From: Mariannaea sp. PMI_226 | Taxonomy: Eukaryota > Ascomycota > Sordariomycetes > Hypocreales > Nectriaceae | Reading direction: 5' to 3' | Assembly: GCA_024336345.1 (NCBI GenBank) | Contig: JANFOG010000001.1 | Location: 1,116,001-1,180,000, forward strand | Length of the DNA stretch: 64,000 nt | Shown here: positions 34,731 through 45,788 of the stretch, piece after piece | Position numbering within the stretch: position 1 is the first letter of the stretch | How the letters are laid out: every line of letters begins with the position of its first letter | Position numbers and translations under genes: made by a program | Notes under the pieces: generated by a model | Databases searched by the model: none | Told to the model about the DNA's origin: nothing | What the model saw: the letters and a program-made list of their open reading frames with translations, nothing else

Positions 34731-36038
34731 CTACTGAGAAAAAATTGGAGTTGAAGCGACGAAATCCAGTTCGTTCGGGGTATGGCTTCTGCTTTCTGTG
34801 TGGGATATGCAGCTGCTCGTGTCGGACATGCACATGTCTTGACCCTCGCTTTCGGACCCGGTGTTCTCAATGCTGGTAGTAAACGTCTCCTTAATACGAG
34901 GCTTTCGCATTTTAGGAGCCTTGATGACCGGGACAGCGATGATGGGTATTTGTGGTGCTGCCTTTACGGCCAAATCGGCTCCAGTTCGAAGAGCCATAAT
35001 GGAGCCGCCAGCCTCCTCGCTGTCCTCGTCATCTTGTCCGATGGTCCATACCCATCTTCGTTTCTTTTCCTTCTTCTTTCGCTTGCGAATGCCACCTGGC
35101 GAGCTTCCTGGCGAGGTTGGAACCCCGCTTGATAGTGTAGTCATCCGCCGCCGCATATCCTCCAAGGGACCAGGAGTCTGGCCACCATCCTGGATTTCGT
35201 TAGGGCTGAAGGCCATGGCCAGATCGATAGAGACCTGAGGTTGCACCGCGAGTGCAGAAGAAAGTGGGGGCCGAGGAGACCGAGGAGATGCCTCCTCTGC
35301 GAGAAGATCGATGTGAGATTTGGTGTACATGTTGTTGACAATCTCCTGAGTCAACGGGTTGTTGTACCCGACTTTCTTCGCGGCTTTCTCCTGAAGGCGC
35401 AGAGATTGCCGTCGTGGAGAGCGGAGCTGGATCGCTGTGGGCGGAGGAAGAGGCGAGTTTCGGAGAATGCTGTGAAGCGACTGAGGATGGGTATAAGGTG
35501 GAGGGTGAAGACCGATGCTGGCAAGGCCTCGCAACAGTCGGTTTGCAGACTTTGGTTCGATCCTGGAGGGGCTACTGCAATTGATTTGGGCTTTGCCAGA
35601 GATGTCATCGGTAGAAAAGTTGAAGATTCGAGAGCCGTTTGATTCAACTAGGCCGGCAGATAAGGGAGGAGTCGCAGTCATGACACTAGGGAAGTTGATT
35701 TCCATGGGTTGGGGTGAAGTAGCTGTCGCACTCAAGGGGGTTTCGGGATAGGAGGCGACATAGGGTGTCACAACTCGATTTTTGATATCCTTTCCTTGGT
35801 ATTCCACCGAAGCTGATAGCGGGAAGGACTGCGCTGTGTTGATGGCAGTAAGAGGTTCCGCTTGGACGGGTGTTGACCTCTCGATGGTTGTAACATATAC
35901 ATTGGAGAGAGTGTTGAAGGCCGTGGGATCTCTTGGGTCCACCGCGTAACTCCTAGTTGACCTTGTGGCTGGGCTGCATGATGTTTTGATCTGGAGAGAG
36001 AGACGGGGTCTCTTGGGAGCGTCTGGACGGGATGCCAT
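34731..36038 (-). CDS. Disordered basic protein, 435 residues, unknown function
   Basis: A single-exon frame read from the ATG of MASRPDAPKRPRLSLQIK. The frame is open further upstream, but through a GA-repeat leader without an ATG. The sequence is Ser/Pro-rich and mostly disordered. Ordered-looking islands are DPTAFNTLSNVYVTTIE (near residue 40), a segment with ANRLLRGLASIGLHPPPY, and SPRRQSLRLQEKAAKK. A Lys/Arg block (RKRKKKEKKRRWVWTIG, near residue 320) is a plausible nuclear localisation signal and is followed by an acidic stretch. I recognise the N-terminal pattern as conserved among Sordariomycetes but cannot assign a function. No membrane or secretion signal is present. Confidence 0.72.
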   Translation of the reverse strand: MASRPDAPKRPRLSLQIKTSCSPATRSTRSYAVDPRDPTAFNTLSNVYVTTIERSTPVQAEPLTAINTAQSFPLSASVEYQGKDIKNRVVTPYVASYPETPLSATATSPQPMEINFPSVMTATPPLSAGLVESNGSRIFNFSTDDISGKAQINCSSPSRIEPKSANRLLRGLASIGLHPPPYTHPQSLHSILRNSPLPPPTAIQLRSPRRQSLRLQEKAAKKVGYNNPLTQEIVNNMYTKSHIDLLAEEASPRSPRPPLSSALAVQPQVSIDLAMAFSPNEIQDGGQTPGPLEDMRRRMTTLSSGVPTSPGSSPGGIRKRKKKEKKRRWVWTIGQDDEDSEEAGGSIMALRTGADLAVKAAPQIPIIAVPVIKAPKMRKPRIKETFTTSIENTGSESEGQDMCMSDTSSCISHTESRSHTPNELDFVASTPIFSQ

Positions 36039-36074
36039 AGCTGAGTATGTATTTTGTTCTCCCAGTACCTTTTG

Positions 36075-36100
36075 AAGAGAGAGAGAGAGAGAGATAGAGA
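36075..36100. repeat. (GA)n tract in leader of the 435-residue gene
   Basis: A GA dinucleotide run about 40 nt upstream of the start codon; on the transcript strand it is a CT-rich tract of the kind common in fungal promoters and leaders. Confidence 0.85.
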
Positions 36101-38782
36101 GGGAAACAATGCCGCCGTGGATAGATACCCGGGAAGACGGAAAATATGGTAGAGGAGAGGGAATGGGAAGTGGAATGAGGAAGGGGAGTAGAGGAAGGAT
36201 GAGATGCGGACCAAAATCCAACAGGGCTTATCTGCTGCGCCCGGATGATTGGAACCGCTAAGTATCACTATCAAAAAGATGGTCGAGTAATAGAAAGAAG
36301 CAAAACCGAAGCCCAGACTAGGGGAGGGGGGGGGGGGGGCTGAGAGTTCTATATAATACAAAGTGGATTGATGAGAGGTGGAGGGCTGACTAGAGTCAGT
36401 GGCCATCAACGCTCCTCCTCCTCCTACTATTGCTACTACTACTAACGTCTCCCCAATCTTCCCTCCTCTGTGCCCCTCTCCATGATGATCTGCCTTTGTG
36501 GGTATGATCCATAATCCATAATCCATGATCCATGGCAAGCGCCACTAGGCATGCATGCAGTGTGATATTCTGCTAACGGCGAAACCGCAGACAGATCAGG
36601 GAAGGATTCGACATAGAGCCATGTTTGGGTTGCAAGTGCAGCGAGTGGGCGATTGGGTGGAGGCTGTGGTTGGCTCGTCGCCCTTGTCGTGGGTGGGAGG
36701 CTTTGTGAAGGCGCAAGCGCCCATTTCCAAGGGTGCCAGGATCCAATCACGCGGCTAACATGATAGGTCGGGTTTCCCGCGCTCTCACTGGCGTCTATTC
36801 GTCGGCGACAAGGAATAACTTGGTGCTCTTTTTTTCTTTCTTTTTTTTTTCTTTTTCATTCTATGAGGCTTTTGTGAGGGGAGGTGTGTTTGTCGGTGTT
36901 AAGACGCTTTCTTCAGATCAACTGACTTTGCTTTGGCCGTCATGGCCTCCCGTTGCTCTATTACTTATGCTACCGTATCTACCTACCTTACCTGTACACT
37001 ACACACAAACAAACTAGCATACACACTCCTCTCTCATCAGCAAGGTGCAAGGATCTCGACTTTGTTTCGATCCACAGAAGTGGAGCAGGACCGTTAGAGG
37101 CGTGCTGGAAGTGAGATCAGCTCAGCCTTATTCGCTCCCTGTCAACCTATGAAGACGCCTCGAGCAACCCAGGGCTGACTGAGAGAACAGGCTCATGAGT
37201 CAAGAAAAGCAATCATAACAAACTCGCCGATTGGGACAGAAAGGATATAGAAATAGTAGTTGTAATTTTAACAAGAAAATAAAATGTATTACAGACTCGT
37301 ATTTATATATACAATACTTTTTTTTTTTTTTTTCAGAGAAAAAAAAACCCCTTTACGATGAGAAATAAAAGTGCATCAGAGCAAGCACACCGTATGTCAC
37401 CAGCAAACAAAAATCACCGATGGTCGGCCCTCTGGTGAGAGGGCCAAAGGAGGGGAGACGGAGATATCAAAATGACCAAACGCCTGCACGTACACGCCCC
37501 TCCTCAGTAGTCCTGTACAGCAGAAACTCTAGAAACTGGGAAGAAAAACTAGTAGATGGTGGCCTCCGTCCCCCGCCTACGTCCCCCCCTCCTTTGAGAA
37601 AGTCGCCGGCCGGTCACCTGCAACCAAATCACTTGGGAGTGGAGGGGCTTTTTTTGTTTGGTGTTCTTTTGCATGGGCGGCTAGAGCGCAACTATGGATG
37701 GTCAGCACTGTCGCAGCACGCAACTGGGTCAACATGTCGGCGACCCAGCAAAAAAAGCGAGTGGATGTTCGTCCGGAGAGGTAAACAAGGGGAGGGGGAG
37801 GGGATTCCGGCGAACCCGAGACGCAAAAAGCAATTAGGAACAAAAAGCCCAGGTCAGATCGAGCTGGAATCATCGCGTCTATTTCGGCTTGCGCGATGAT
37901 GAGCAAGAAGCGATCTGTGAAACAGAAAATGCAGGCTTGATATATATTTACCTCAGGCCATGTAATGCGTGCATGTATGCAACTAAGTACTGGGCATAGC
38001 TGCTCGGTTGTATCTGCGCCTCTTTTTTAGTATGTACATATTACCAGGTTGGGATTTTTTTTTTTTGTCTTAGGAGGAGGTAGTGGTGAGGGAGGGAGAC
38101 ACCGCGCGCTTGTTGAGGCGCGGAAAATCTTGGCACGAATAATCGGGAGGGAAGATGAGATAGCTACAGTTTCAGCGTGGCCCGACGGAGGGTTTGGCGG
38201 TGTGAACTGCTCATGCTTGACTTGGGTTCGGGTTTTGGCATTGTGGGAACCCGGGGGGGCGCTTATTTACCTACCTTACCTGTTGAGCGTCCAGGCATGT
38301 TTCGGTTGACGATTGGTTGACATACCTTTTCAGATATTGTTTTGTTTCCGTCTCACTTCTCATTTTAAAAGAAAAGAAAAAGTTACGGTGTCGCGTGTGC
38401 AGTCTACAGAATAGACATGCTATCTGGGCAGTGCACGTGGTCATATCATATTCAAGGTTGCCTTGTGAGAATTATTATGTGCATATACATAGATAGAAGG
38501 GAACTCTAACTACCTTACCTACAGAATGTCGTCCTCTTCCGAGGTGCACGGAGCAAGACCCAAAGCCCCCAGATTTATTTTATTTTTAGTTACTATTCAG
38601 GACTTAGCTAAGCTAATTCCAAGTCCGTTGCGGGTATTTGGGGCGAATTGCTTACAAGGCGAACACCTCGCCAAGGCTGCCCCCAAACCAGCCTACCGAA
38701 GCACCTCACCAGGTACAGTCAGGGACCCAATAATACGGTACAGTACAGTACCTGAAGAGCCTGCCTACATTACCAACTACCG

Positions 38783-38812
38783 TACGGAGTACTAATTAAA
38801 GATTACGGAGTA
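38783..38812. repeat. Paired TACGGAGTA words
   Basis: Exact copies at 38783-38791 and 38804-38812 in the same orientation, 21 bp apart; the only close pair in the window. Confidence 0.75.
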
Positions 38813-39234
38813 GAGGACAATCCAGGGCCACCCAAGGTAAGGTCCCATACCCACGAGGGAAGGTAAGGTAGGCAGGAACGTATCCATCCATGATGCATCC
38901 TGAATTGACTTCAGTAAACATCACAATTTCTAACTTTGCTTTTAATCTTTCTGAAATGCGAACAACACAAAAGCCCTCCCCTCTTTATATTTTTTTTCTC
39001 TTTCATCTATTATGATGCAGGTACTCCGGTCGTAGTTGAGGTCGTAGTGGCGCTCGCTAGTCAGGTCATAGCTTCGGCCTGCCTTGTCGCGCTTTTTATC
39101 TTGCAACCTCTCCTCACATTACTCGCACTCACGTTCACGATCCTTCTCACAGACATTTTACCCACCCCGAGCAACTCTCCATGGCGCAGACCGCATGGCC
39201 TGACTTCATTCCTTCCATTCACTAGCCAATAGCC

Positions 39235-41111
39235 ATGCATGCACCCAGAAATAAACATCCCAAGCATAAGGATGACCGAGTAATCTTGCAGTTTGTAATT
39301 TCACTCCCCCCTTCGCCCCCTTCTATCTTTACTTGCCTCACTACCCACCGACCTTGTCTATCTTACTCCTGGTTCGGCTGGCTCACCAGATCCTCCGCTC
39401 TGTATTAGGATTACGACTGCTTCTACGCCCAAGTCTTCGAAAACAAGAACCCTTCTCTCAAAAGCCTCCCCGTGGGGGTAAAGCAGAAGAATTGCCTTGC
39501 CACATGTAATTACAATGCTCGGGCCCTTGGCCTGAGGAAGCTCATGACTGTCACTGAGGCCAAACGCGTTTGCCCCCAACTGGTCCTAGTAGATGGTGAA
39601 GATCTGACCCCCTTTCGAGACACGAGCAAAATTCTTTTCGATTTTTTCAAGTCTCATTCGTGGAATGGATTGCTGGAACGCCTTGGATTTGACGAAGTCT
39701 TTATGGGTGTGCCTCCCCTCCCCCTTTGCCTATTTCTTATGCCCAAATTGCGCCTATATCTGGAAGTGTATTAATAAGCCTAGATGTGACTGATATCGTC
39801 AACTACAACATCTTCTGCCTCAACAAATCGTCTCTGGAAAACTCATTTTTCCATCTCTCAGAAGAAGACCCCGAAAGGGGCTTTCACTGTGATTTGACTA
39901 GTTTTGCAGGCTGTGTTGAGGGCACTGCCTCAACGAATCTGGACACTGAAAGTCCTGCTTACCTGCGCCTTCTTGTCGGCTCACACTTGGCCCAATACTT
40001 GCGGGTCAAGATAGAGGAGCAATTTGGCTATACCTCAACCTGCGGCATCTCGACTAACAAAGTATTGAGTAAGCTTGTGGGGAGCAAGAACAAACCCCGT
40101 AATCAGACGACGTTATTGGCCCTGACGGATGAGGAAATCATCCAATTTGTGGATAGCCATCCTCTTCAGAAGATACCTGGGCTGGGGTCAAAAATAGCCA
40201 GCGTTCTGGGGTCTCACTTTGGCTCCAGAGGTAATGGATCTCAAGAAGAAGATTCCGAGGAGCTTGTCATAACGGTACATCAAGTCCGAACCCACCCCGA
40301 CATCACTCCAGGGAAGATAGAAGGCCTACTCGCCGGTCCTGGAGCCGAAAGAGGAGTAGGAACTCGGATATGGGGACTTTTGCATGGTTTCGACCCGACC
40401 GAAGTCAAGGAAGCAAGCGACGTGCCAACCCAAATCAGCATTGAGGATACATATCCTCGCGGTTTGGACACTATAGCGCACATAACTGAGGAACTGCATA
40501 AAGTCTCATATTCTCTAATTAGGAGAATGAGAACTGACCTGTTGGTCCCTGATCCAAATTCTGAGATCCCAAATGCCCAAAGGTGGATTGCAAGGCCAAG
40601 GACGTTGCGCCTGACCATCCGATCATGGGGCCAACTCATTTCGGCTGCAACTCACAACTCCGGCAGAGTATCACGCTCGGGGCCACTCCCTAACTTCACC
40701 TTTGAAGTCAACACAGAGATGAATCACATCGCTGAAAGGCTGGTGACGGAGGCTCTTCTTCCTCTGCTTCGGCGACTGCAGCCCGAAAAGGGGCAGCGCT
40801 GGAACTTGCAACTGATTAACATCTGCGTTTCCAACATGGTATTGGGTGCTGCGGATGACAAAACAGGCGCGGGTAGGGATATATCTGTCATGTTTAAGCG
40901 ACAGGATGAGGTTCTGCGGCCATTTCAAGTCGTTTCCGAAACAGAAACTAATCAACTAGATAACGAACCTGGGCTCTGGGACTTTGAGGACGAGGATAGT
41001 GACGATGAGACTTGGGATTCTGTTGGAAATACCCCTTGTCCACATTGCGGGCATATCATACCCACGTTCGCTTTGTCGGCGCATAGTAGATATCATCAAC
41101 TCGGAGAGTGA
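39235..41111 (+). CDS. Y-family DNA polymerase, Pol iota-like, with UBZ-like C-terminal finger
   Basis: Three exons (39235-39294, 39409-39706, 39784-41111); 561 residues. It is a translesion polymerase that copies damaged templates. Exon 1 supplies MHAPRNKH...VILQF, which joins the catalytic DYDCFYAQV at residue 21. Further Y-family motifs are GVKQKNCLATCNYNAR, VLVDGEDLTPFRDTSK and the catalytic ERLGFDEVFMDVTDIV (Asp115, Glu116), built across the second splice junction. YTSTCGISTNKVLSKLVGSK and a helix-hairpin-helix (LQKIPGLGSKIASVLG) follow, then the little-finger domain. The GEDL and LGFDE forms match Pol iota better than Rad30/Pol eta. The C-terminus CPHCGHIIPTFALSAHSRYH has C-x2-C-x11-H-x3-H spacing, as in ubiquitin-binding UBZ fingers. 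The residue after the YAQV motif is Phe, where animal Pol iota has Glu. Confidence 0.9.
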
Positions 41112-42110
41112 GGCTAAAATAATGATAGGTAGATACATACACCCTCCACCCCTCCTCTTTCGATGTATCTCAAAAGGGGGGGGAGGCAAGTTTCGGCTCG
41201 GTGATTAGCTGTTGATCTCGCTAAGGAGCAAGGAAACAAACAGTCCAACCCAATCCTCAAAGTCGCAGATGGTTACACGAAGACCTCATTGTCGAAGCTA
41301 GATTCGTCAGCTTCTGGGGAGCGACATGAACTCGACACGTCACAACAGCGATTTCCAGCCGGTTATCAGGTCAGGCACCTCGGTTTTTTTTTTTTGGTTT
41401 TTTCTTTTTTAGGAGATATTGGCAAAGCTTTGCCAGACTCAAATAAAACATTCTTGCCCTAGGATAAAAACTACTTCGACGTTGGTCTCAATTTTTTCTG
41501 AGGTTCAAGGACGGCACAAACTAATTCTGCCCTCTGAATCGGCCTACCTGCAGCAGAATAGCACTTTCATCCACTCATCTTTTTCGGCTACCCGTTTGAG
41601 CACTGTTTGCCTTGGCGGAGGGCACTGACCAGATTCTGGTGGTTATCCGACTTGATCGTGACACAAATGACCCATTATCTAGACTTGGTGATTTGGCGAA
41701 GCGGCGAGCCCTTGTGTCAGAATTTGGTAGTTCAAGGAACACAGTGTAAGGCAAACACGTTTGCCCGTTCTCCTTCCCCCGTTCTCTCTCTAATTGAGCG
41801 TTGTCTGCCGTAACCGGAGTCACTCTGTGAACAGCCGATTTGGCCAGCGATGCCAATGAAGGTGGAGGAGCAGAGCAGTGAGAGAGTGGGTGACAAGCTG
41901 TTGTACGACACATCTGTACTACTAGACTGGCATCCTATTTGGTGATGATCCAGAACCCTGACCTGGTGCGTCTGTCAGTTTGCTGGCAGGGAGCGACGGT
42001 TGGTGGTTGGTGAGAGGAGCGAAGCGGAACAGACAGATTGGCGTTGGGCATGCTGAGCAGGCCGAGCAGGCAGAGCAGACGAGGCAGAGCAAGAGAGCAG
42101 AACCAAAGCC

Positions 42111-42138
42111 AGAGGCAGAGGCAGAGGCACAGGCAGGC
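42111..42138. repeat. (GAGGCA)n short tandem repeat
   Basis: Several tandem GAGGCA/CAGGCA hexamers within a purine-rich stretch upstream of the DUF726 gene. Confidence 0.75.
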
Positions 42139-42284
42139 GATTGCGAACATGCAGCGTCCGCAAACCGTCAATCACCCACCGGGAGATGCCTTCCGTCTTG
42201 TCGCCATCCGGAATTCGTTTGTCACCTGCCGCCAGGTGCACGTTGCGGTTTATTCCTTCTCGGTCGCTGGAGTTTCTGCTTTCC

Positions 42285-42365
42285 TCTTCTTCTTCTTCTC
42301 TTCTTCTCTTCTTTTCTTCTCTTTCCTTTCCTTTCATTTCCTTTCATTTCTTCTTTCTTGTTTGA
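42285..42365. repeat. Pyrimidine tract (CTT/TTTC)n
   Basis: An almost pure C/T stretch upstream of the DUF726 gene. Such tracts are frequent in strong fungal promoters and leaders near transcription starts. Confidence 0.8.
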
Positions 42366-42900
42366 TCCTTCTCCAGATTATCCCCGTCCGTCTGTCATTC
42401 TCTTCCCCTTTCGTTCTTTTTCATTCATCATTCATCGGCCCTGCCTTACTTGCCTGCAGGCCTATTGTCATCGCTCTCATCGTTGACTGCCAATCTCACT
42501 TCAAAACACACTACACACTACACACTTCACCCCATGAGGCTGGAATAACATCAGGTTCCTCGTTCCTCGTCGTCTTCACTTCACTTCTCGACCCTTGTTT
42601 TACTTCGCCACATCTTTCGGAACTGCTCATATTGACACGGCAGCGAACTTTCTCGTTTTTGCCTGATAAAGCGAAACAGGATCCTTGTTCAGTTTGTCTT
42701 CTATCTCTGCAGCTTGGTGCCCACAGCCTCTGCGCCATCGCTTTCCTGCTACTTCGTATTAGCACGTCGCCTTATATCATACCTCTCGTAAAAACCAGCG
42801 ACAATTCACAACCATACGATTGATAAAGATTTGGGATCTCACCTACCGACATCTCCCGTTTAATTCTCACTTAGCAGGTATCTCAGACCAACCTGGCATC

Positions 42901-44983
42901 ATGGGTCGTGGAGGCCGTGGAGGAGGCCAGCAAGCCACTCGCCGGCCGGTTGACTTGACTGGTGCCATCTCTGTTGCAGAAAAGAACGATTTGTCTACCC
43001 TTATTAGTGCCATCACTGACAAGATGCACAATGCGATCAGCAATATCTTCGACTCTCCACCCGTCTCCCCTGTTCAGGATGAGTTTAATCAGCAACACTG
43101 GCTATCGCTCTCACTCAAAGTCCCAGAACCAAAAGAGGAGCAGAACCATACCTCGCAACCTGCTTTTGGGTCTGCAACACTCGATCCAGTTGGCGAGCAG
43201 CGCTCTCCGGAGGCGACTGAACCCCAACTCCAGGAGCTGAGAAAAGAAGCTCTCGTTTCCTTCCGTAGGTGGCAATCTGCAGTTCTTCAACGAGTTCGGG
43301 ACATCCACGTCGCCGAGCCAGGGGGGTCACACGCTGGTTGCCGTGGCCGTGGTCGTGGTTCTGGAGGCATTCGGGGCGGTCGAGGTGCTCCTCGTGGCGG
43401 GAGAGGTCTTCGTGGTGGACTTTCCTCATTGGCAACAGGTATGTGTTCGGCAATCCTTTAGCTGCTTGCCTCCGCCTAGCTCTTCTCAACACGTTGAGTG
43501 ACTCAAGTTGACTGACGTTTACAGGTCCTACGAAACCCGTTCCGAATCATCTCGATCGGGAACTGGCTCGCCGATATCCTCCTATTCCAACCTCGCTTTG
43601 GACTCTTCCACTGGAGAAGCGCAAAACCCTACTTCATATCTCTCATCTGCTTCTTCTTTCGCTACAAGAATATAGCTCATATACCCGGCTTCTTCTACTT
43701 TATCTGACTTCCTCTCTCAATATCCTCCTCAGATTCTTCCAGGAGGAGGAAACTCGTCTCGCTCAAGGCTTGAGCCAGGTTGCACTAAAGGCGTTTGAAG
43801 AACATGTCCCGGAGCAGAAACTAGACGAGAACAAGGCTCCTCGTCGGCCAAAAGGGAAACTGCTCAACCCACTTACTCCAGGAAAACTTGCGCCAGCGCT
43901 TGTTGAGATAGGTATTGGGACCGCACATAATGGCCACGGCTTGATACCTGGAATGGCAGCAAGTTTGATGGGTGCCATGGCCGATAATGGTCTCGTGTCC
44001 GGGCCCATGTTTGGAATCTATGTTGCAAGGCCAACCAGTAAGATGCTTGAGTCTTGTTCCCGTGAAATCCAAGATTTCGGCCTCGTCCCTGTGCAGGACG
44101 AAATTGCTCCCGATTACGCCGATGCTAAAAAGATTCCAACTGAAGACCGGAGACTTCGAATCGTCGTGGGTATAAACGGCTGGTTGGTGGACGAGAACGC
44201 CATTGTCCGGCCGTGGGCGTTTCTTGGTAGCCACGCTGAGGTGTTCTCTCTCCGATGGGATATGTCTATTCTTTTGAGTCTCGGAAACGCTCTCGAAACT
44301 GTCACCAAGAGCGCTGCCTGGAGCATGGCAAAGAAAGAAATCGCCTCGCGGACAAGTAAGTCTCTTTGTCAAAGTTTGAATTGCTCCACTAAGCAGTTAT
44401 AGTCTACTCCAGTCTTATGGAGGCAAGTTGGCCAGCTGGGCTAATGAAAATCAGCAAAATCGTAGACAATCCCTGGAGCTTGGGCATGGTAAGAGCTGAC
44501 AAGGCTGGTGGCGTCCTCGCTGATGCTCTCATGCGAAGCAAGATGCTCGGTGACCGTCCAGTCTCTCTTCTAGGATTTGGCCTAGGCGCCCGTGCGATTT
44601 ACATCTGTCTCATGGCCCTGGCGGAACGTCGTCAATTTGGTCTCGTCGAGTCCGTCCTTTTGATGGGAACACCTGCTCCCTCCGAAAGCCGAGTTTGGTT
44701 GACGCTCAAAAGTGTCGTGTCAGGGCGCCTTATCAACGTATACTCTGAGAATGACTACCTTCTTGGTTTTCTGTATCGCACATCGAACATTCAGTCTGGC
44801 GTTGCCGGATTGCAGAAAATTCAAGGGGCAGATGGCGTCGAGAATCATGATGTTAGTCGCCTTGTCAGCGAACACTTGCGCTATTCTGCCCTCACGAGCA
44901 AGATCTTGAAAGACATCGGTTGGGAGGATCTTAATATTGCCGCCATCAAGACAGAGAGGATGCCGAGAACTGGCAGAAGATGA
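42901..44983 (+). CDS. DUF726 (TMCO4/Mil1-like) protein with RGG N-terminus and altered nucleophile
   Basis: Three exons (42901-43438, 43525-44355, 44403-44983); 649 residues. DUF726 proteins are membrane-associated alpha/beta-hydrolase-like proteins; yeast Mil1 belongs here. The N-terminus opens with MGRGGRGGGQQATRRP. A family-typical helical part follows (VDLTGAISVAEKNDLSTLI; LRKEALVSFRRWQSAVLQR), then an inserted RGG-rich block (RGRGRGSGGIRGGRGAPRGG, near residue 155). Hydrophobic segments include HLLLLSLQEY...LLLLYLTSSLNILL and the Gly-rich stretch ending MAASLMGAMADNGLVSGPMF. The hydrolase core reads DENAIVRPWAFLGSHAEVF, IVDNPWSLGMVRADKAGGVL and RPVSLLGFGLGARAIYICL. Relatives normally have G-[FY]-S-L-G at the nucleophile elbow; here the codon is GGC (Gly). 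NVYSENDYLLGFLYRTS and EHLRYSALTSKIL complete the core. Confidence 0.9.
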
Positions 44984-45788
44984 CTACATTGATGTAATGA
45001 TGGAAAATGCCAAAGATCGAGTGTTTGGAGGAAGCTTGGTATTGTAGTATTAACATTGGCCCAGGCATTAAGTATGCTCACCTATGACCAGAGTTTATGT
45101 AGTAGTAGTAGTAGTATGAACGTTGATGCCGGTCTCAAATCAGAAGCTTTCCTACCCCACTCCTTTTTAGCTCGCGACTTGCTGTCCGTTCCCAAATATG
45201 CTGTCCAGGGTTGATGCTCCAGCTCGTATGTATGTCTTTTCCCATCTCTCCTCAAGAAAATCAGACAAGAAGAAAAAACTACCATAAGTACCTAACCAGA
45301 TGAAAGAGTGGTCAGGGACTTAGAGTAGAAGTTAGGCCAGTATGCCATTCACCGATCCCATCACGCATATTGCTAGTCCTGGACCTCTATACTCCCTGTC
45401 TCTCTCTGCTGTAGAACTGGGATTAAAACCGCTTCCGTATCCCAAGTCCTCAACTGTCCTCCCATACACCCAACTTTCCCACTCGTTGTTTCTTTCGCCC
45501 TCGTTTCGATGTGTTGTCTTCTCAGATTATAGACCACAATTATATCGTACATAAATGTTGCTTTCTCTCGACTCCACCTTCGTTTCTTCTTCTTTCGTGT
45601 ACTTGTCAAAATCCCCTCGCCCCCTCCCCCGTGTACTAGAGGTGCCAGATAAATGCAAGGCGGAGTGATCCCACGGGGGAGGGTAATATATGAGAACGGC
45701 ACAGCGAATTCCCAAAGCTATGGGTTCTCTCTCATCCTCCCAAAGTTATGTTTTGCTACTTTCCCTCTTCGCCAAGTCTTCTGGATGT
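44984..45788. other. Convergent spacer, DUF726 and DENN genes
   Basis: About 800 bp of 3' flanks. A (TAG)n microsatellite lies at 45100-45116. No supported gene. Confidence 0.5.
45100..45116. repeat. (TAG)n microsatellite
   Basis: Five to six tandem TAG units in the 3' flank of the DUF726 gene. Confidence 0.85.

Larger units (their letters stand above)
36039..39234. other. 3.2 kb divergent spacer
   Basis: Region between the 435-residue gene (-) and the polymerase gene (+). It contains the GA tract, a G-run (36326-36340), several ATCCATAATCC-like units near 36508-36535, T/A tracts (37320-37350, 38056-38066), and two TACGGAGTA words at 38783 and 38804. No frame is convincing; the 159-codon frame at 37420-37899 has no domain or coding character. 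Confidence 0.5.
41112..42900. other. 1.8 kb upstream region of the DUF726 gene
   Basis: 3' flank of the polymerase gene followed by a probable long leader and promoter. It contains GAGGCA hexamers (42111-42138) and a long CTT-rich pyrimidine tract (42285-42365). A 261-codon frame (42038-42823) runs through these repeats and is judged accidental. Confidence 0.5.

Noticed and set aside
42038..42823. 261-codon frame upstream of the DUF726 gene
   Set aside because: It translates the purine- and pyrimidine-rich repeats of a probable leader (runs of Gln/Arg then Phe/Ser/Leu).
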